From CAUYXS01 sp965248495 (GTDB lineage: Bacteria > Chloroflexota > Dehalococcoidia > Lucifugimonadales > Australimonadaceae): a stretch of DNA of 64,000 bases. Of this stretch, positions 25,284 to 33,937 are shown one piece after another; within the stretch, counting starts at the first letter, position 1; every line of letters starts with the position of its first letter. Location of the stretch: contig CBDFJL010000003.1 of the NCBI GenBank assembly GCA_965248495.1, positions 2,578,259-2,642,258 of the forward strand. The letters are read 5' to 3'. Both the position numbers and the translations under genes were made by a program. The notes under the pieces were generated by a model. The model was not told the DNA's origin. It worked only from the letters and a program-made list of their open reading frames with translations, and ran no database searches.

Positions 25284-25661
25284 CTAGGGCAGGGTGACGT
25301 GGACGGGGAAGCTCCAAGTAGAGGTGCCGAGGGCGTTGACGGTGCGCACCCGATAGGTGAGCTGCGTGCTGCTGGCTTGGTCGGCGGTCGGGTCGGTATA
25401 GGCACCGTCGCGCGACGGTGTCGCGCCCCGGAGCACGCCGCTGCGCTCGATTTCGTAGTGGGAGATCGTGTTATAACCCCGTGTGGGCTCCAACCAGTTC
25501 AAGGCGACGCTGGAGCCATCGGCCGCGACCCCGCTCGTGATGCTCCCTGGCGGCAGCGGGAAGTCCTCCTGCACGGTCAGCGTCGTCTCCGCAGACCCAA
25601 ACAGGGCGAAGGCCACCGCGGTGAGCACGAGGACGATGCTCATGGCACCTCGTCGCGACAT
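25284..25661 (-). CDS. secreted fibronectin type III domain protein
   Basis: 125 residues. An N-terminal signal-type helix (about residues 6-25) is followed by one FN3 domain: PPGSITSGVAADGSSVALNW, then YEIERSG, then LTYRVRTVNALGTSTW with the usual Tyr-Arg-Val and Leu-x-Trp-like core positions. FN3 domains commonly sit on extracellular or virion-surface proteins and bind carbohydrate. It is the last gene of the leftward module operon, 3 bp after the 60-residue membrane protein. Probably exported or surface-exposed. Confidence 0.7.
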   Translation of the reverse strand: MSRRGAMSIVLVLTAVAFALFGSAETTLTVQEDFPLPPGSITSGVAADGSSVALNWLEPTRGYNTISHYEIERSGVLRGATPSRDGAYTDPTADQASSTQLTYRVRTVNALGTSTWSFPVHVTLP

Positions 25662-25664
25662 GGC

Positions 25665-25847
25665 CTAGTCCCCCTCTTCGGTGAAGATGGCCCATGCGGT
25701 GCCGACCACATCGAGCAGCAGGTAGAGGGCGACGACCATCACGGCCCAGGCCAGCAGGTCGAGCTGTCGCTCGAACAGCGTGAACGCCAGGGCCATGGAG
25801 GCAAGGGATCCCGCAATCTCGAGGAGCACGTCCAGGATGGGGGCCAT
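25665..25847 (-). CDS. small hydrophobic membrane protein (60 aa)
   Basis: 60 residues with two hydrophobic segments (about 4-24 and 32-53) separated by RQLDLL and an acidic C-terminal tail TEEGD. No family recognised. It is embedded in the leftward operon with 3-5 bp spacing on both sides, so it is almost certainly expressed. Size and hydrophobicity would suit a small virion membrane or coat-type protein, or a holin-like pore, but nothing in the sequence decides between these. Confidence 0.65.
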   Translation of the reverse strand: MAPILDVLLEIAGSLASMALAFTLFERQLDLLAWAVMVVALYLLLDVVGTAWAIFTEEGD

Positions 25848-25852
25848 GTCGG

Positions 25853-28800
25853 TCAGCGCCTCCGCCTGCGGCGTAGGGAGATGCCCTCGCCGATCGTCGC
25901 GGTGAGGGGGCCCATGTCGATCTCGCGCTGGCTCGGGGGGTCGGAGTCGCGCGCGAGGAGGGTGTAGCTCTCTTCGGGGGTGCCGGGCTGGCGCACGCCG
26001 GGGTCCTTGCGTAGGTATTCGAAGGCGCCGGTGTTCACGTCGGCAACGACGTAAAGAGGGCCCTTTGAATCCTCGGCGTGCTGCCAGGCGGCGATGGCGG
26101 GATAGTGTTTGCGCTTGGCCCGCGCCTTCGCACGCTCGATGCCGACCAGCTGGCGCTTCCTGGTCCGGAGGCGGAGATTGCCTCCACGACCTCCGCCTCC
26201 TCCACGGCCCCCGTCATTGGTAGAAGGCGTACCACCGCTGGGCCCTGGGCCTGGCCCTTGTGCAAGTTCTGGTCCGGTCGCAGGTCCAGGCGCTGGTTCT
26301 GGCCCTAGTCCTAGTCCTTGTTCTGGTGCGAGTCCTGGTGCGAGTCCTGGTGCGAGTCCAGGTGCGAGTCCAGGTCCTGGTCCAGGTGCGAGTCCAGGTC
26401 CTGGTCCTGGTGCGAGTCCAGGTCCTGGTCCTGGTGCGAGTCCTGGTCCTGTTCCGGGTCCGGGCACCTGTTCTGGTCTTGGCCCGGGCGCAGAGCGACG
26501 TCGCTCGTGCTCGTCTGGCACCACGGGATGGGGATAGGTCGGTCCTGGCACGCCCGCTGGTGCTGCGGCCTGTTCCACCTTAGATGGAGAGACCGCGTAC
26601 GGGGTGCGTGCCACTGCGCCCGCCACGGTGCCCGCACGGGCCACGCCCCGTACACCTGTCGCCCCGCCGGAGGGCGGTGCGGAGGGCAACACGGTCGGCT
26701 TCGGGGGTGCGGCGATGCCGCCACCACGGATGACCGGGTCGATGGGCCAGATGACATCGAGATCACGCAGCAGTGCGCGGTTGTAGAGCGCTTCGTTCGC
26801 ATGGATCCTGGCGTCGACTTTGGCGAGCTTCGCCTCGATGGCATTTCTCAAAGGGAGGCCGGAGGCCGCCTCGAAGACCTTTCCTCCGGGGGTGCCGTCG
26901 ACCTCGCGCAGATCGGCCTCCAGGCGATCTCGGAGCTTCCGGTCCTTGACTATACGAGGCATGAGCTCGAGGGCGTCGCGGTGCTCGGCGATGCCGAGCT
27001 CGTTACGCAGCCGTAGCACCTTCTGGATCGCAACCGCGATCAGGTCGTCGGCCCCGAGCCGCTGCCCATCGGCCAACGCTGTCTGCGCGATTGCGATGTC
27101 TCTGGTGATCGCAGTGACGCTCCGTTCCGTGCCATACACCGCGCGATGGGCCGATGTCTCGATCGCCTGGGCTAGGTCATGGACGATGCGCTCGCTCAGC
27201 GGGACGTCACCACCCGCTCCGATGCCGGCCTGCTGGGTCCGGAGGAGGTGCCCCTGCGCCTCCTCGAACTGCGCACGAGCGGCGTTGACCTTCGCCTGGA
27301 GTGGGGCGAGGCGGGGGCGGATCTGAGCGGCCTCTCTGATGCGTTCCGGCATGTCTGCCATGTCTATCGCGGCTGGCCTCGTGGCGATGTCGTCGGCCCG
27401 CTTCTGTACGCTCAGGAAGTCGGTCAGGCGATCGTGGAGCACGATGCCGGCGTTGCGTGTCGCGACCGTCGCCTGGCTCATCTCCGGGGACATCCCCGGG
27501 ATACGGACGTCGGCTGCCTTCAGCACCTTGCGCATGTTCACAACGGGCGACCGTACCGGCGCCAACGAGCCACCCTTGAGCGCGAGCGATCGACCGATCG
27601 AGATCCCGGCCGAGGCCCCCAGCTTGGCCACGCGGAACAGGCTACCGCCGACGATCGTTACGTCGGCGAGCACGGCGATGACCTTCCACGACGTGGACAT
27701 CTCGTCCCAGTACACCGCGGTGCTGATTGCGGGGATCATGCCGATCCCGGCGTGAGCCATCAGGCCCGGGAGGTCTTTCTGCACCTGCCAGTACGCGTCG
27801 GCCAGCTCGACCTTGCCGTCCTTCAGCTGCCAGGCCTGTCCAAGCTCACCCCAGCGGTAGACCTCGGTCTCCGTCAGCGGGGCAAGGCCAGCCGCGGTAC
27901 GGGAATCGTTGACGATGCCGCGTATCGGCGCCGCATCGCCTTCGCCAGCGGCGGGGGTGATCCTCACTCCCTGCTTCCGCAGTTGGTCCGGAGTGGGTGG
28001 GGGCATCGGCGTTGCGTACATGTAGCCGGTGGGCTTCCCCGGCGCCAGCTGTAGGGGCCCTGCGTACTCGGCGTCGGCGGAGAGGCGGCCCAACTGCTTG
28101 TCACGCTCGAAATCCGCCTCCGGGTAGCCGGTCTGTTGGAGAGCCTTGGTGCCGTCCTGGATCACCGCCTCGCGGGCTTTCTCCGGCAGGGAGTCGAGCC
28201 ACGCCCGCGACACGTGCTCGCGGTCTGGACCGACGGGCCTGAAGAGCAAGCCGGTGAAGCCGGTGAAGTCGACACCAGTCTCCGCAGAGGGCGTGGCGGT
28301 TAAGCCGGTGAAGTCGACACCAGTCTCGGCAGGGGGCTTGTCGGCGAGCAAGCGCGCTTCGTCGGCGCTCCACTTCTCGGCGGAGGCGAGGGCGTCCTGT
28401 CCACGCCACTTCGCAAGGTATGCCATATACCCTTCCCTGCCGAGCTCGTTGAGGCGGACCTGCTCGACGGGGTCCATAGCCTCGTAGGCTGCCCGGTCGA
28501 CCCGCTCGCCGTTGTCGAGCTCGACAACGCGCGCTTCGTAGGCGCTCTGCTTCTCGGCGAAGGCGAGGGCGTCCTGTCCACGCCACTTCGCAAGGTATGC
28601 CATATACCCTTCCCTGCCGAGCCTGTTGAGGCGAGCCTGCTCGACAGGGGCCATCTCTTCGTAGTCCTCCCGGTCGACCCGCTCGCCGTTGTCCAGCAGG
28701 ACGGTGGCCGCTTCGAAGGCCCGCTGCGCCTCCATGAAGGCGGCCACGGAGCCTGCGTCGAGGTGTGCGGCCTCGGCGTTGAGGGCAGCGACCTCCTGCC

Positions 28801-29338
28801 AGTAGAGCTCGGCGAGCTCCGCGTCGCCCGCGGCCTCCGCTTTCAGGGCCTGCTGTTCCATCGCGTGGGCCTGGGCGGCGGCCTTGGGGATCGGCAGGTC
28901 CTCGAAGCCCTTGGGGAGCCGCGGGAAGGGGACATCGGTCCCCGTTATACGGACGGGGCTGCGCCTGATGGCCGCGTCGCGCTCGATCTGTGCGCGTGCG
29001 GGGTCGTTGAGGCGGCTCTTTATCTCTTCGGTACGGCGGGCGAGGGCCTCGGGCGTCTCTCCTTTGGGGGAGCGGAACAGGTCGGCCGTCGTCACGTCGG
29101 GGTAGGGGTCGTCGGGGTCGGACGGCGACGGGAGGCCGGGGAGCGAGGGTGGTGGGCCCGGGTCAGTGGATGCCGGGGATGCCGGGGATGCCGGGGATGC
29201 CGATGCGGGCGGTGCTGGCGTATCGCCCCCTGGCGTATGGGCGGTGGGGGCTTGGGCATAGCGCTCCCGCGCGAGGCGCTCGAGCTCCTCGGGTGTGGTG
29301 TCCTCGGGTGCGCCCAGCAGGTCGTGCAACGTAGACAT
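25853..29338 (-). CDS. very large repeat protein of the module (1161 aa)
   Basis: Start set at ATG 29338 by AGGAGG 5-6 bp upstream. I recognise no family. In order: a short helical N terminus; a Pro/Ala/Ser-rich linker (about 30-85); a charged helical region; two tandem 59-residue repeats with LGREGYMAYLAKWRGQDALA, followed by short PSAETGVDFTG repeats; a hydrophobic central part (AHAGIGMIPAISTAVY, then VIAVLADVTIVGGSLF) that may be membrane-active; a long helical stretch; a Gly-Pro-Leu-Ala low-complexity tract; and a compact basic C-terminal domain with YPAIAAWQHAEDSKGPLYVV. It is the largest protein of the operon. Candidates are a structural or host-entry protein, or a toxin-like protein with a C-terminal effector; neither is shown. 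Confidence 0.75.
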   Translation of the reverse strand: MSTLHDLLGAPEDTTPEELERLARERYAQAPTAHTPGGDTPAPPASASPASPASPASTDPGPPPSLPGLPSPSDPDDPYPDVTTADLFRSPKGETPEALARRTEEIKSRLNDPARAQIERDAAIRRSPVRITGTDVPFPRLPKGFEDLPIPKAAAQAHAMEQQALKAEAAGDAELAELYWQEVAALNAEAAHLDAGSVAAFMEAQRAFEAATVLLDNGERVDREDYEEMAPVEQARLNRLGREGYMAYLAKWRGQDALAFAEKQSAYEARVVELDNGERVDRAAYEAMDPVEQVRLNELGREGYMAYLAKWRGQDALASAEKWSADEARLLADKPPAETGVDFTGLTATPSAETGVDFTGFTGLLFRPVGPDREHVSRAWLDSLPEKAREAVIQDGTKALQQTGYPEADFERDKQLGRLSADAEYAGPLQLAPGKPTGYMYATPMPPPTPDQLRKQGVRITPAAGEGDAAPIRGIVNDSRTAAGLAPLTETEVYRWGELGQAWQLKDGKVELADAYWQVQKDLPGLMAHAGIGMIPAISTAVYWDEMSTSWKVIAVLADVTIVGGSLFRVAKLGASAGISIGRSLALKGGSLAPVRSPVVNMRKVLKAADVRIPGMSPEMSQATVATRNAGIVLHDRLTDFLSVQKRADDIATRPAAIDMADMPERIREAAQIRPRLAPLQAKVNAARAQFEEAQGHLLRTQQAGIGAGGDVPLSERIVHDLAQAIETSAHRAVYGTERSVTAITRDIAIAQTALADGQRLGADDLIAVAIQKVLRLRNELGIAEHRDALELMPRIVKDRKLRDRLEADLREVDGTPGGKVFEAASGLPLRNAIEAKLAKVDARIHANEALYNRALLRDLDVIWPIDPVIRGGGIAAPPKPTVLPSAPPSGGATGVRGVARAGTVAGAVARTPYAVSPSKVEQAAAPAGVPGPTYPHPVVPDEHERRRSAPGPRPEQVPGPGTGPGLAPGPGPGLAPGPGPGLAPGPGPGLAPGLAPGLAPGLAPEQGLGLGPEPAPGPATGPELAQGPGPGPSGGTPSTNDGGRGGGGGRGGNLRLRTRKRQLVGIERAKARAKRKHYPAIAAWQHAEDSKGPLYVVADVNTGAFEYLRKDPGVRQPGTPEESYTLLARDSDPPSQREIDMGPLTATIGEGISLRRRRRR
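26311..26463. repeat. tandem repeat encoding Gly-Pro-rich tract
   Basis: Imperfect tandem array built from GGTGCGAGTCC and AGGTCCTGGTCC blocks (6-, 12- and 24-bp periods), encoding repeated PGPGPGLA and PGLA units on the minus strand. Likely variable in length by slippage. Confidence 0.85.
28370..28720. repeat. two 177-bp tandem repeats inside the large gene
   Basis: Blocks beginning around 28388 and 28565 are 177 bp apart and nearly identical over about 65 bp, encoding two 59-residue units. Flanking parts of the unit are more diverged, so the duplication is old but its core is conserved or recently converted. Confidence 0.8.
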
Positions 29339-29340
29339 GT

Positions 29341-29775
29341 CTAACCTCCTATGAGTTGTGATCCCCCGGCGAACAGCTGTGAGATGGCCCCGACCAGGAG
29401 CAATGGTTTCGGGATGGCGCTGATGAGGGTGGCCACCGCCTGGACCATGCGGGGGCCGACGTTGATAGCGAGGCCGAGCGCCACGCCGGCGCTGATGGGC
29501 AGGAAGAGCAGGTAGCGGATCCAGCGGCCGCCGGCGGAGTCGAACACGGCGAGCTCCCATAACAGGATCGCGCGCACCGAGGTCAGCCACTCCAGGCTGA
29601 TGGTGGGAATCTTGATGGGGATGACGGGGATCGGCTGCAAGCGCAAGGCGTCGAAGGCCAGGAAGCGCGAGAGGTGCTCCGAGGGCGCGCTGGCAAAGAC
29701 GCCGTCGACCAAGAAGACCATGAAGGAGACCAGGACGTACGTCCAGATCAGCCAGATCATGACGGGGACGCTCAT
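29341..29775 (-). CDS. multi-TM membrane protein (144 aa)
   Basis: 144 residues with hydrophobic segments at about 5-25, 62-78, 85-110 and 115-140. A Pro/Ile-rich amphipathic stretch (RLQPIPVIPIKIP) lies between the first and second. No signal peptidase site. It overlaps the 599-residue gene by 4 bp. In filamentous phages a small multi-pass protein (pVI-like) is encoded just after the adsorption protein, and size and position fit that role here; this is an analogy, not a sequence match. Confidence 0.65.
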   Translation of the reverse strand: MSVPVMIWLIWTYVLVSFMVFLVDGVFASAPSEHLSRFLAFDALRLQPIPVIPIKIPTISLEWLTSVRAILLWELAVFDSAGGRWIRYLLFLPISAGVALGLAINVGPRMVQAVATLISAIPKPLLLVGAISQLFAGGSQLIGG

Positions 29776-31571
29776 CGGTGTGCTATCTCCAACATGGCGG
29801 TGGAGGCGAAGAGGCTGAGGGCGGCGAAGGCGAGCCAGGCGGCGTCGATGCCTCCTATCAGCATGGCGAGCGTGAGGACCAGGCCGACGATGACGGCGTC
29901 GACGACACCGTTGGAGATGTAGCGGTTGGCGTAGCCGACGGCGCCGAAGGCGAGCAGCAACCCCACGAGCAGATACCAGCTCTCGGAGGGCATGCCACTG
30001 GAGGCGGCGAGGTCGCCGATGTTGGTGGTGAAGATGGAGTCGATGCGCTCGGGGGCTGCGGTGAAGGGTGCGGTGTCGGGGTTCCCGACGACCTCCACCT
30101 CATCCTGCACACCGACGGCGCCCGGTGCGCGCGCGCTCGAACCGTCGAAGCGCAGGGAGACGGATGCGGCCACGAGGGATGCGGCGTTGGGCCGCACGAA
30201 GGTGTAGGTGGCGTCGGTGCCTGCGGTGCCCTCCCAGGTCCAGGAGTTGGCCTCGGTGCCCGCCTGCGTCTGTGCGATGTCGTCGGGCGCGGTGGGCAGG
30301 GAGTAGGCGTCTACGTAGCCAGTCCCTGCTTGCAGTGCGAAGCCGGCCAGCTGGAGATCTGGGCCCAACACGTAGGAGGTCGCGGCTCCGGCGAAGGCGG
30401 CGTCGCTGGTGCCGGTGGCGGAGACGAGGTCCACGTCGAGGGAGACATCCCCGTCGTCGACGGTGAGGGTGATCACGTCGTGGGGGCCGGCACCGGCAGT
30501 GACCTCGATCGCCTCGTGCTCGATGAGCGACCCCGTCACCTCAACGCTCATATTAGACAGCGTGGGGTTGCATAGATTAGAGAAGGAATCGACCTCCACC
30601 CCGAACTCCGCCCCGTTCACCGCCGTGGCGGTCCATCCGCCGCTCGGCGCCGGCATCGTCAGACTCCCTGTGGCGCTGGGCGCGACAGGCACCGGACCGC
30701 CGGTGTAGGTCGTCCCACTCCTGACAGCCACCGGCCTCAAATCGGTGTAGCTGGTGTTGGTGGGGGAGCCGTCGTTTGTCCCTGCGCAAGCCACGTAGAC
30801 GTTGATCTTGACGGCCGTGATGCTCGTGCTCGCGGTATGCACGTCCCCGTAGGTGAAGGTCCCTTCCTGCCCGGCAGAGTTGTTGGCGTAGGTAATGTTG
30901 ATGCCCCCACCGTCGCGGATGCACTCCCAGTCGGTCGTCGCGCCGGAGCAGCCCGTCCGCGTGCCGGGCAGGGTGTGTGTCCCTGCCCCGTCCGGCGCCA
31001 GATCCGTGGAGGTGGGCGAGGTTCGGAAGGAGGCGCCGATGATGCCCGCGCGAACGTATAGCTCCCAGTTGTCGCCGTTCGAGGCGAAGGTCCGGTCGGT
31101 GGTCCCGACGTCCCCAGCCGTCACGTCCGTCAGTGCGTAGCGCCTGTTCGAGGCGGTGGGGGAGAAGCTGCCATAGGTCACGTCCACCTGGTCATCCGCG
31201 CCGAGCCACCAGCGCTGGTCGTCCGCGCCCTCGAGTGCCACCACGCGCTCCACCGTGCTGCCGGCGGGCAGGGCGTTGTCGACCCGCACCCACCAGGTCG
31301 CATCGCTCGCGTCGAGGTCCTGGAGCAGACCACCGTCGATCGATGCGCCTGCTCCCGTCGACGCCATGAAGCCGTGCTCGATGAGGGCGTCCGCGTTGAC
31401 CGTGACGGGGGCATGTGTGCCCGCAGGCACCGTGGTCTCCCCGTCGTTGCGGACCTCGATGGCGAGCTCGGGCGCCTCCTGTGCCTCCTGAGCTGAGGCG
31501 ACCGGTGTGCCGGCGTGCAGCAGCCCGAGGGCGGCGGTGCCGAGGACTGCGACGGAGAGGAGGCGCTGCAT
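29772..31571 (-). CDS. large surface protein with C-terminal membrane anchors (599 aa)
   Basis: Signal peptide at residues 1-27 (cleavage after ASAQ). A long Thr/Ser/Gly-rich beta-type ectodomain of about 490 residues follows; it has four Cys (two pairs) and an N-terminal section (ATWWVRVDNALPAGSTVERV) reminiscent of the DUF2341 beta-sandwich. Three membrane helices lie in the last 85 residues. This layout suits a virion spike or adsorption protein held in the membrane, or a cell-surface protein. Adjacent genes are all membrane proteins. No enzymatic motif. Confidence 0.7.
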   Translation of the reverse strand: MQRLLSVAVLGTAALGLLHAGTPVASAQEAQEAPELAIEVRNDGETTVPAGTHAPVTVNADALIEHGFMASTGAGASIDGGLLQDLDASDATWWVRVDNALPAGSTVERVVALEGADDQRWWLGADDQVDVTYGSFSPTASNRRYALTDVTAGDVGTTDRTFASNGDNWELYVRAGIIGASFRTSPTSTDLAPDGAGTHTLPGTRTGCSGATTDWECIRDGGGINITYANNSAGQEGTFTYGDVHTASTSITAVKINVYVACAGTNDGSPTNTSYTDLRPVAVRSGTTYTGGPVPVAPSATGSLTMPAPSGGWTATAVNGAEFGVEVDSFSNLCNPTLSNMSVEVTGSLIEHEAIEVTAGAGPHDVITLTVDDGDVSLDVDLVSATGTSDAAFAGAATSYVLGPDLQLAGFALQAGTGYVDAYSLPTAPDDIAQTQAGTEANSWTWEGTAGTDATYTFVRPNAASLVAASVSLRFDGSSARAPGAVGVQDEVEVVGNPDTAPFTAAPERIDSIFTTNIGDLAASSGMPSESWYLLVGLLLAFGAVGYANRYISNGVVDAVIVGLVLTLAMLIGGIDAAWLAFAALSLFASTAMLEIAHR

Positions 31572-31574
31572 GGG

Positions 31575-32504
31575 CTATCCCCGCGGCCAGAGGCGGGTGA
31601 CGAGCAGGGACGTCGCCACGAGGATCTGGACCGCGACCAGTGCGAGGACCGCGACCGCGGGCCACAGCCCCAATGAGGCCACCCAGAAGGCGATCAGCGG
31701 CGCGGCCAGCAGCACGGGCCGCACGGCCCGGAGGTATGACAGGTAGTAGACCAACGCCCCGACCGCCAGCATAAGGACCGCCCAGAGGATGATGCCCGTC
31801 CCCACCGCTGGCATCCCGACGACCCTGCCGAGGGCCCGCAGGTCCACCCCCACCGTGGAGGAGGCCCCCGTGTCCTCGATGGAGGTCCCGGCCCCGGGCA
31901 GCTCCTCAGGACGGGCCTCGCGCAGCAGCGTGTTGGCAAAGAGAGCGGGCATGCGGCCCAGGAGTGCGGGTGCGGCGGCCTGCACGAGCGCGGCCCCCTC
32001 GATGGTGATCAAGCCCCCCTGGACGTACGCGCCGGCGTCGATGTCCGGGTCTTCCCGCTCGAGGCCCTGCAGGAGCGCGGGCAGACGGCTGGCCATCACC
32101 ACGGCCGCCGCGTCGGTGTCGTCGGCGTCGCGCCACGTAAGGCCGGCGGTGACCTCCTGTGGGTCGGTGTTGAGGACGGGAGACTCGATGATGCTCGCCG
32201 TGTAGGTCCCTTCCCACGTGGCGGTGTCCGGGGGGAGATACAGGGCGAAGAGCGCGTGGCCGGTGAGCGGCGGGTTCATGCGGACGAGGACCGCGTCGGT
32301 CGCGTCCGTGAGCTGCGCGATCAGGCCGTCGGGGCCCGCCTCCCCTCCCTCCGCGGCGTAGGTGCCGAGGAGGAGCACGTCATCGGTGATGAAGGCGTGC
32401 CGGAAGGCTTCGACCTCGAAGAGCGCGAGGCGCGTGAAGGCCGTCTGCGCGGGTGCCGCCCCGAGAAGCAGCAGCCCCAACGCGGCCACGGCAGCGATGC
32501 GCAT
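31575..32504 (-). CDS. exported membrane-anchored protein (309 aa)
   Basis: 309 residues, ATG after GGAGGGAGG. Signal peptide about residues 1-21, extracytoplasmic alpha+beta domain to about 215, then three hydrophobic helices (about 226-247, 256-276, 281-302) and a short basic tail. The overall plan mirrors the next gene (signal, ectodomain, three C-terminal helices), so the two may be partners in one membrane assembly. No recognised family. Confidence 0.65.
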   Translation of the reverse strand: MRIAAVAALGLLLLGAAPAQTAFTRLALFEVEAFRHAFITDDVLLLGTYAAEGGEAGPDGLIAQLTDATDAVLVRMNPPLTGHALFALYLPPDTATWEGTYTASIIESPVLNTDPQEVTAGLTWRDADDTDAAAVVMASRLPALLQGLEREDPDIDAGAYVQGGLITIEGAALVQAAAPALLGRMPALFANTLLREARPEELPGAGTSIEDTGASSTVGVDLRALGRVVGMPAVGTGIILWAVLMLAVGALVYYLSYLRAVRPVLLAAPLIAFWVASLGLWPAVAVLALVAVQILVATSLLVTRLWPRG

Positions 32505-32582
32505 GGCACGCCTCCCTCCACCTTCAACCCCAGACCTGGATCCGCTGGCCCACGGCTTCAGGCTGCAATCGCTGGGTCATGG

Positions 32583-32614
32583 CTGGTCCCTCCGTTGCTT
32601 TGGCGAGGGACCAG
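32583..32614 (-). other. stable intercistronic stem-loop
   Basis: Perfect 10-bp stem CTGGTCCCTC/GAGGGACCAG with a 12-nt loop in the 157-bp gap between the first and second genes of the leftward operon. No T-run follows on either strand. It may stabilise the upstream mRNA or attenuate read-through so that the first gene is made in excess, as happens after major-coat genes of filamentous phages; the parallel is inference. Confidence 0.5.
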
Positions 32615-32661
32615 GGATACGGGTGCACCCCTGGCCCCTCCCAAAGCGCCGAGTGGGTCTC

Positions 32662-33315
32662 CTACCGGAAGCCGCCGCCCACGGCCGGGCCAGCCTTGTC
32701 CTTGCGGCCGCCAACGCGACTGCGCACCGCGCCGACGCCGGTGCCGAGCAGCTGCAACATGTAGGCGATCGTCACCAACGACAGGGCGGTGGTCACGCCG
32801 ATATAGCGGGGTGCGGGTTCAAAGACCTCCCGCACCTGACCCTCGAAGGCGGTGATGACCGGAATCAGGATCACCATGACCGTGACCTCGATCACCGTCT
32901 GCATCGCGCTCTCGGCCCCACCGCCCCCGGACATGAGCCCGGCGCGCATGGCCGCCCCGCCCAACGCCGCCCCGATCACGCTGATGAGCAGGAAGAAGGG
33001 GATGATCGTGAAGATCGTCAGCTTCGTCGAGTCCTCGAGCGGCTTGAGATAGGACACCGTGGCGGTGCCCGTCCCCGTGATCGTCCGTGTCGTGGCGTTG
33101 TAGGTCACGGCCGTCCCGTCGTCCGTGCTCATGCTGGTCGTGTCGGCATAGAAGTGGCCCGGCTCGGGGATCGTCGCGGTCCCCGCTACCAGAGCGATCG
33201 TCGCGGGGTCGGAGCCCGCGTCGGTGAGCGGTCCCTCCACGATGATCAGGCCGAGCAGTCCGACCACGACAGCGAACACCGTCCCCAACGTCGCCGTCAT
33301 CCGTACGCTCTTCAT
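32662..33315 (-). CDS. four-TM membrane protein, first gene of the leftward operon (217 aa)
   Basis: 217 residues from ATG 33315, set by AAGGAG 7 bp upstream. Signal-like helix at 8-28, a short Thr/Ser-rich exported loop, then helices at about 98-118, 135-155 and 168-190, and a basic Gly-rich C terminus. No recognised family. As promoter-proximal gene followed by a stem-loop it is probably the most abundantly made product of the operon. Confidence 0.65.
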   Translation of the reverse strand: MKSVRMTATLGTVFAVVVGLLGLIIVEGPLTDAGSDPATIALVAGTATIPEPGHFYADTTSMSTDDGTAVTYNATTRTITGTGTATVSYLKPLEDSTKLTIFTIIPFFLLISVIGAALGGAAMRAGLMSGGGGAESAMQTVIEVTVMVILIPVITAFEGQVREVFEPAPRYIGVTTALSLVTIAYMLQLLGTGVGAVRSRVGGRKDKAGPAVGGGFR

Positions 33316-33411
33316 GGCGCACGCTCCTTTCCTCCCCATCCTTTCAGTGGCCGCCCTAGTGCGGCATGCGCGGGGGAGGAATAGCGTGCCGCAATCGTGG
33401 CCCGCATCGCT

Positions 33412-33429
33412 ACTGTCGGATGAGACAGT
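33412..33429. promoter_or_regulatory. operator 1
   Basis: ACTGTC-GGATGA-GACAGT: perfect 6-bp inverted repeat with 6-bp spacer. Identical arms recur at 33489. It lies 97 bp upstream of the leftward operon start codon. Confidence 0.75.
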
Positions 33430-33488
33430 GCCCGAAAGGGTCTCGAGGGAGGCTTCCGGTAGTCCATGGCCGGGGGCACGGCCTTCAT

Positions 33489-33506
33489 ACTGTCCTATCA
33501 GACAGT
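33489..33506. promoter_or_regulatory. operator 2
   Basis: ACTGTC-CTATCA-GACAGT, same arms as operator 1 and 77 bp from it. It sits just upstream of a -10-like TACTAT (33532-33537) before the HTH gene, so repressor binding would cover that promoter's -35 region. Confidence 0.75.
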
Positions 33507-33580
33507 GTCGGAGAGAGGCACGTACGTTAGATACTATGGGGGCCGCCGGGCCCGCTGGAGCGTGCCCCGCGCACCTTGCC

Positions 33581-33937
33581 ATGATGGACATCGGCGCAAC
33601 CATCGTTGAGATCCAGCGCTCCCGCGGCTACACGTGGGGACAGATGGCGCGCGAGCTGGGCGTCTCGGAGAGCGAGCTCTCCCGCTATCGGCGCGGCGTC
33701 CGGGTCCCCTCGGCCCTCGTGGCCCAGCGCATCTACAAGGCGGCCCTCGGCCCACGTCCCGACTGGGACGTGCTCGAGGAGGCCGCCCCTCTGCTGACCG
33801 CGGCGCTGCGGGACACCGGCACGGATCGCGTCAAGGTGCGGGTGCGTCAGCCAGCCCCACAGCGCTTGCCCTCGGGCGGTCGCTGGATCCCCGGGCTGAT
33901 CCCCCTGGTGGAGGACGACGAGGAGGAGCTGCGGTGA
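33581..33937 (+). CDS. XRE-type helix-turn-helix regulator
   Basis: 118 residues from ATG 33581 (ATG 33536 upstream in frame is the alternative; neither has a good ribosome site, so a short-leader mRNA is possible). The HTH occupies about residues 3-45: TIVEIQRSRGYTWGQMAREL then GVSESELSRYRRGVRVPS, a lambda-repressor-like fold. The C-terminal 60 residues are Pro/Arg-rich with an acidic end. First gene of the rightward operon and next to the two ACTGTC palindromes, it is the obvious candidate for controlling both divergent operons. Confidence 0.78.
   Translation: MMDIGATIVEIQRSRGYTWGQMARELGVSESELSRYRRGVRVPSALVAQRIYKAALGPRPDWDVLEEAAPLLTAALRDTGTDRVKVRVRQPAPQRLPSGGRWIPGLIPLVEDDEEELR

Noticed and set aside
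26311..26463. Regular short repeats as a possible CRISPR array
   Set aside because: No unique spacers of constant length; the units are in-frame codons for a Gly-Pro tract of a protein.
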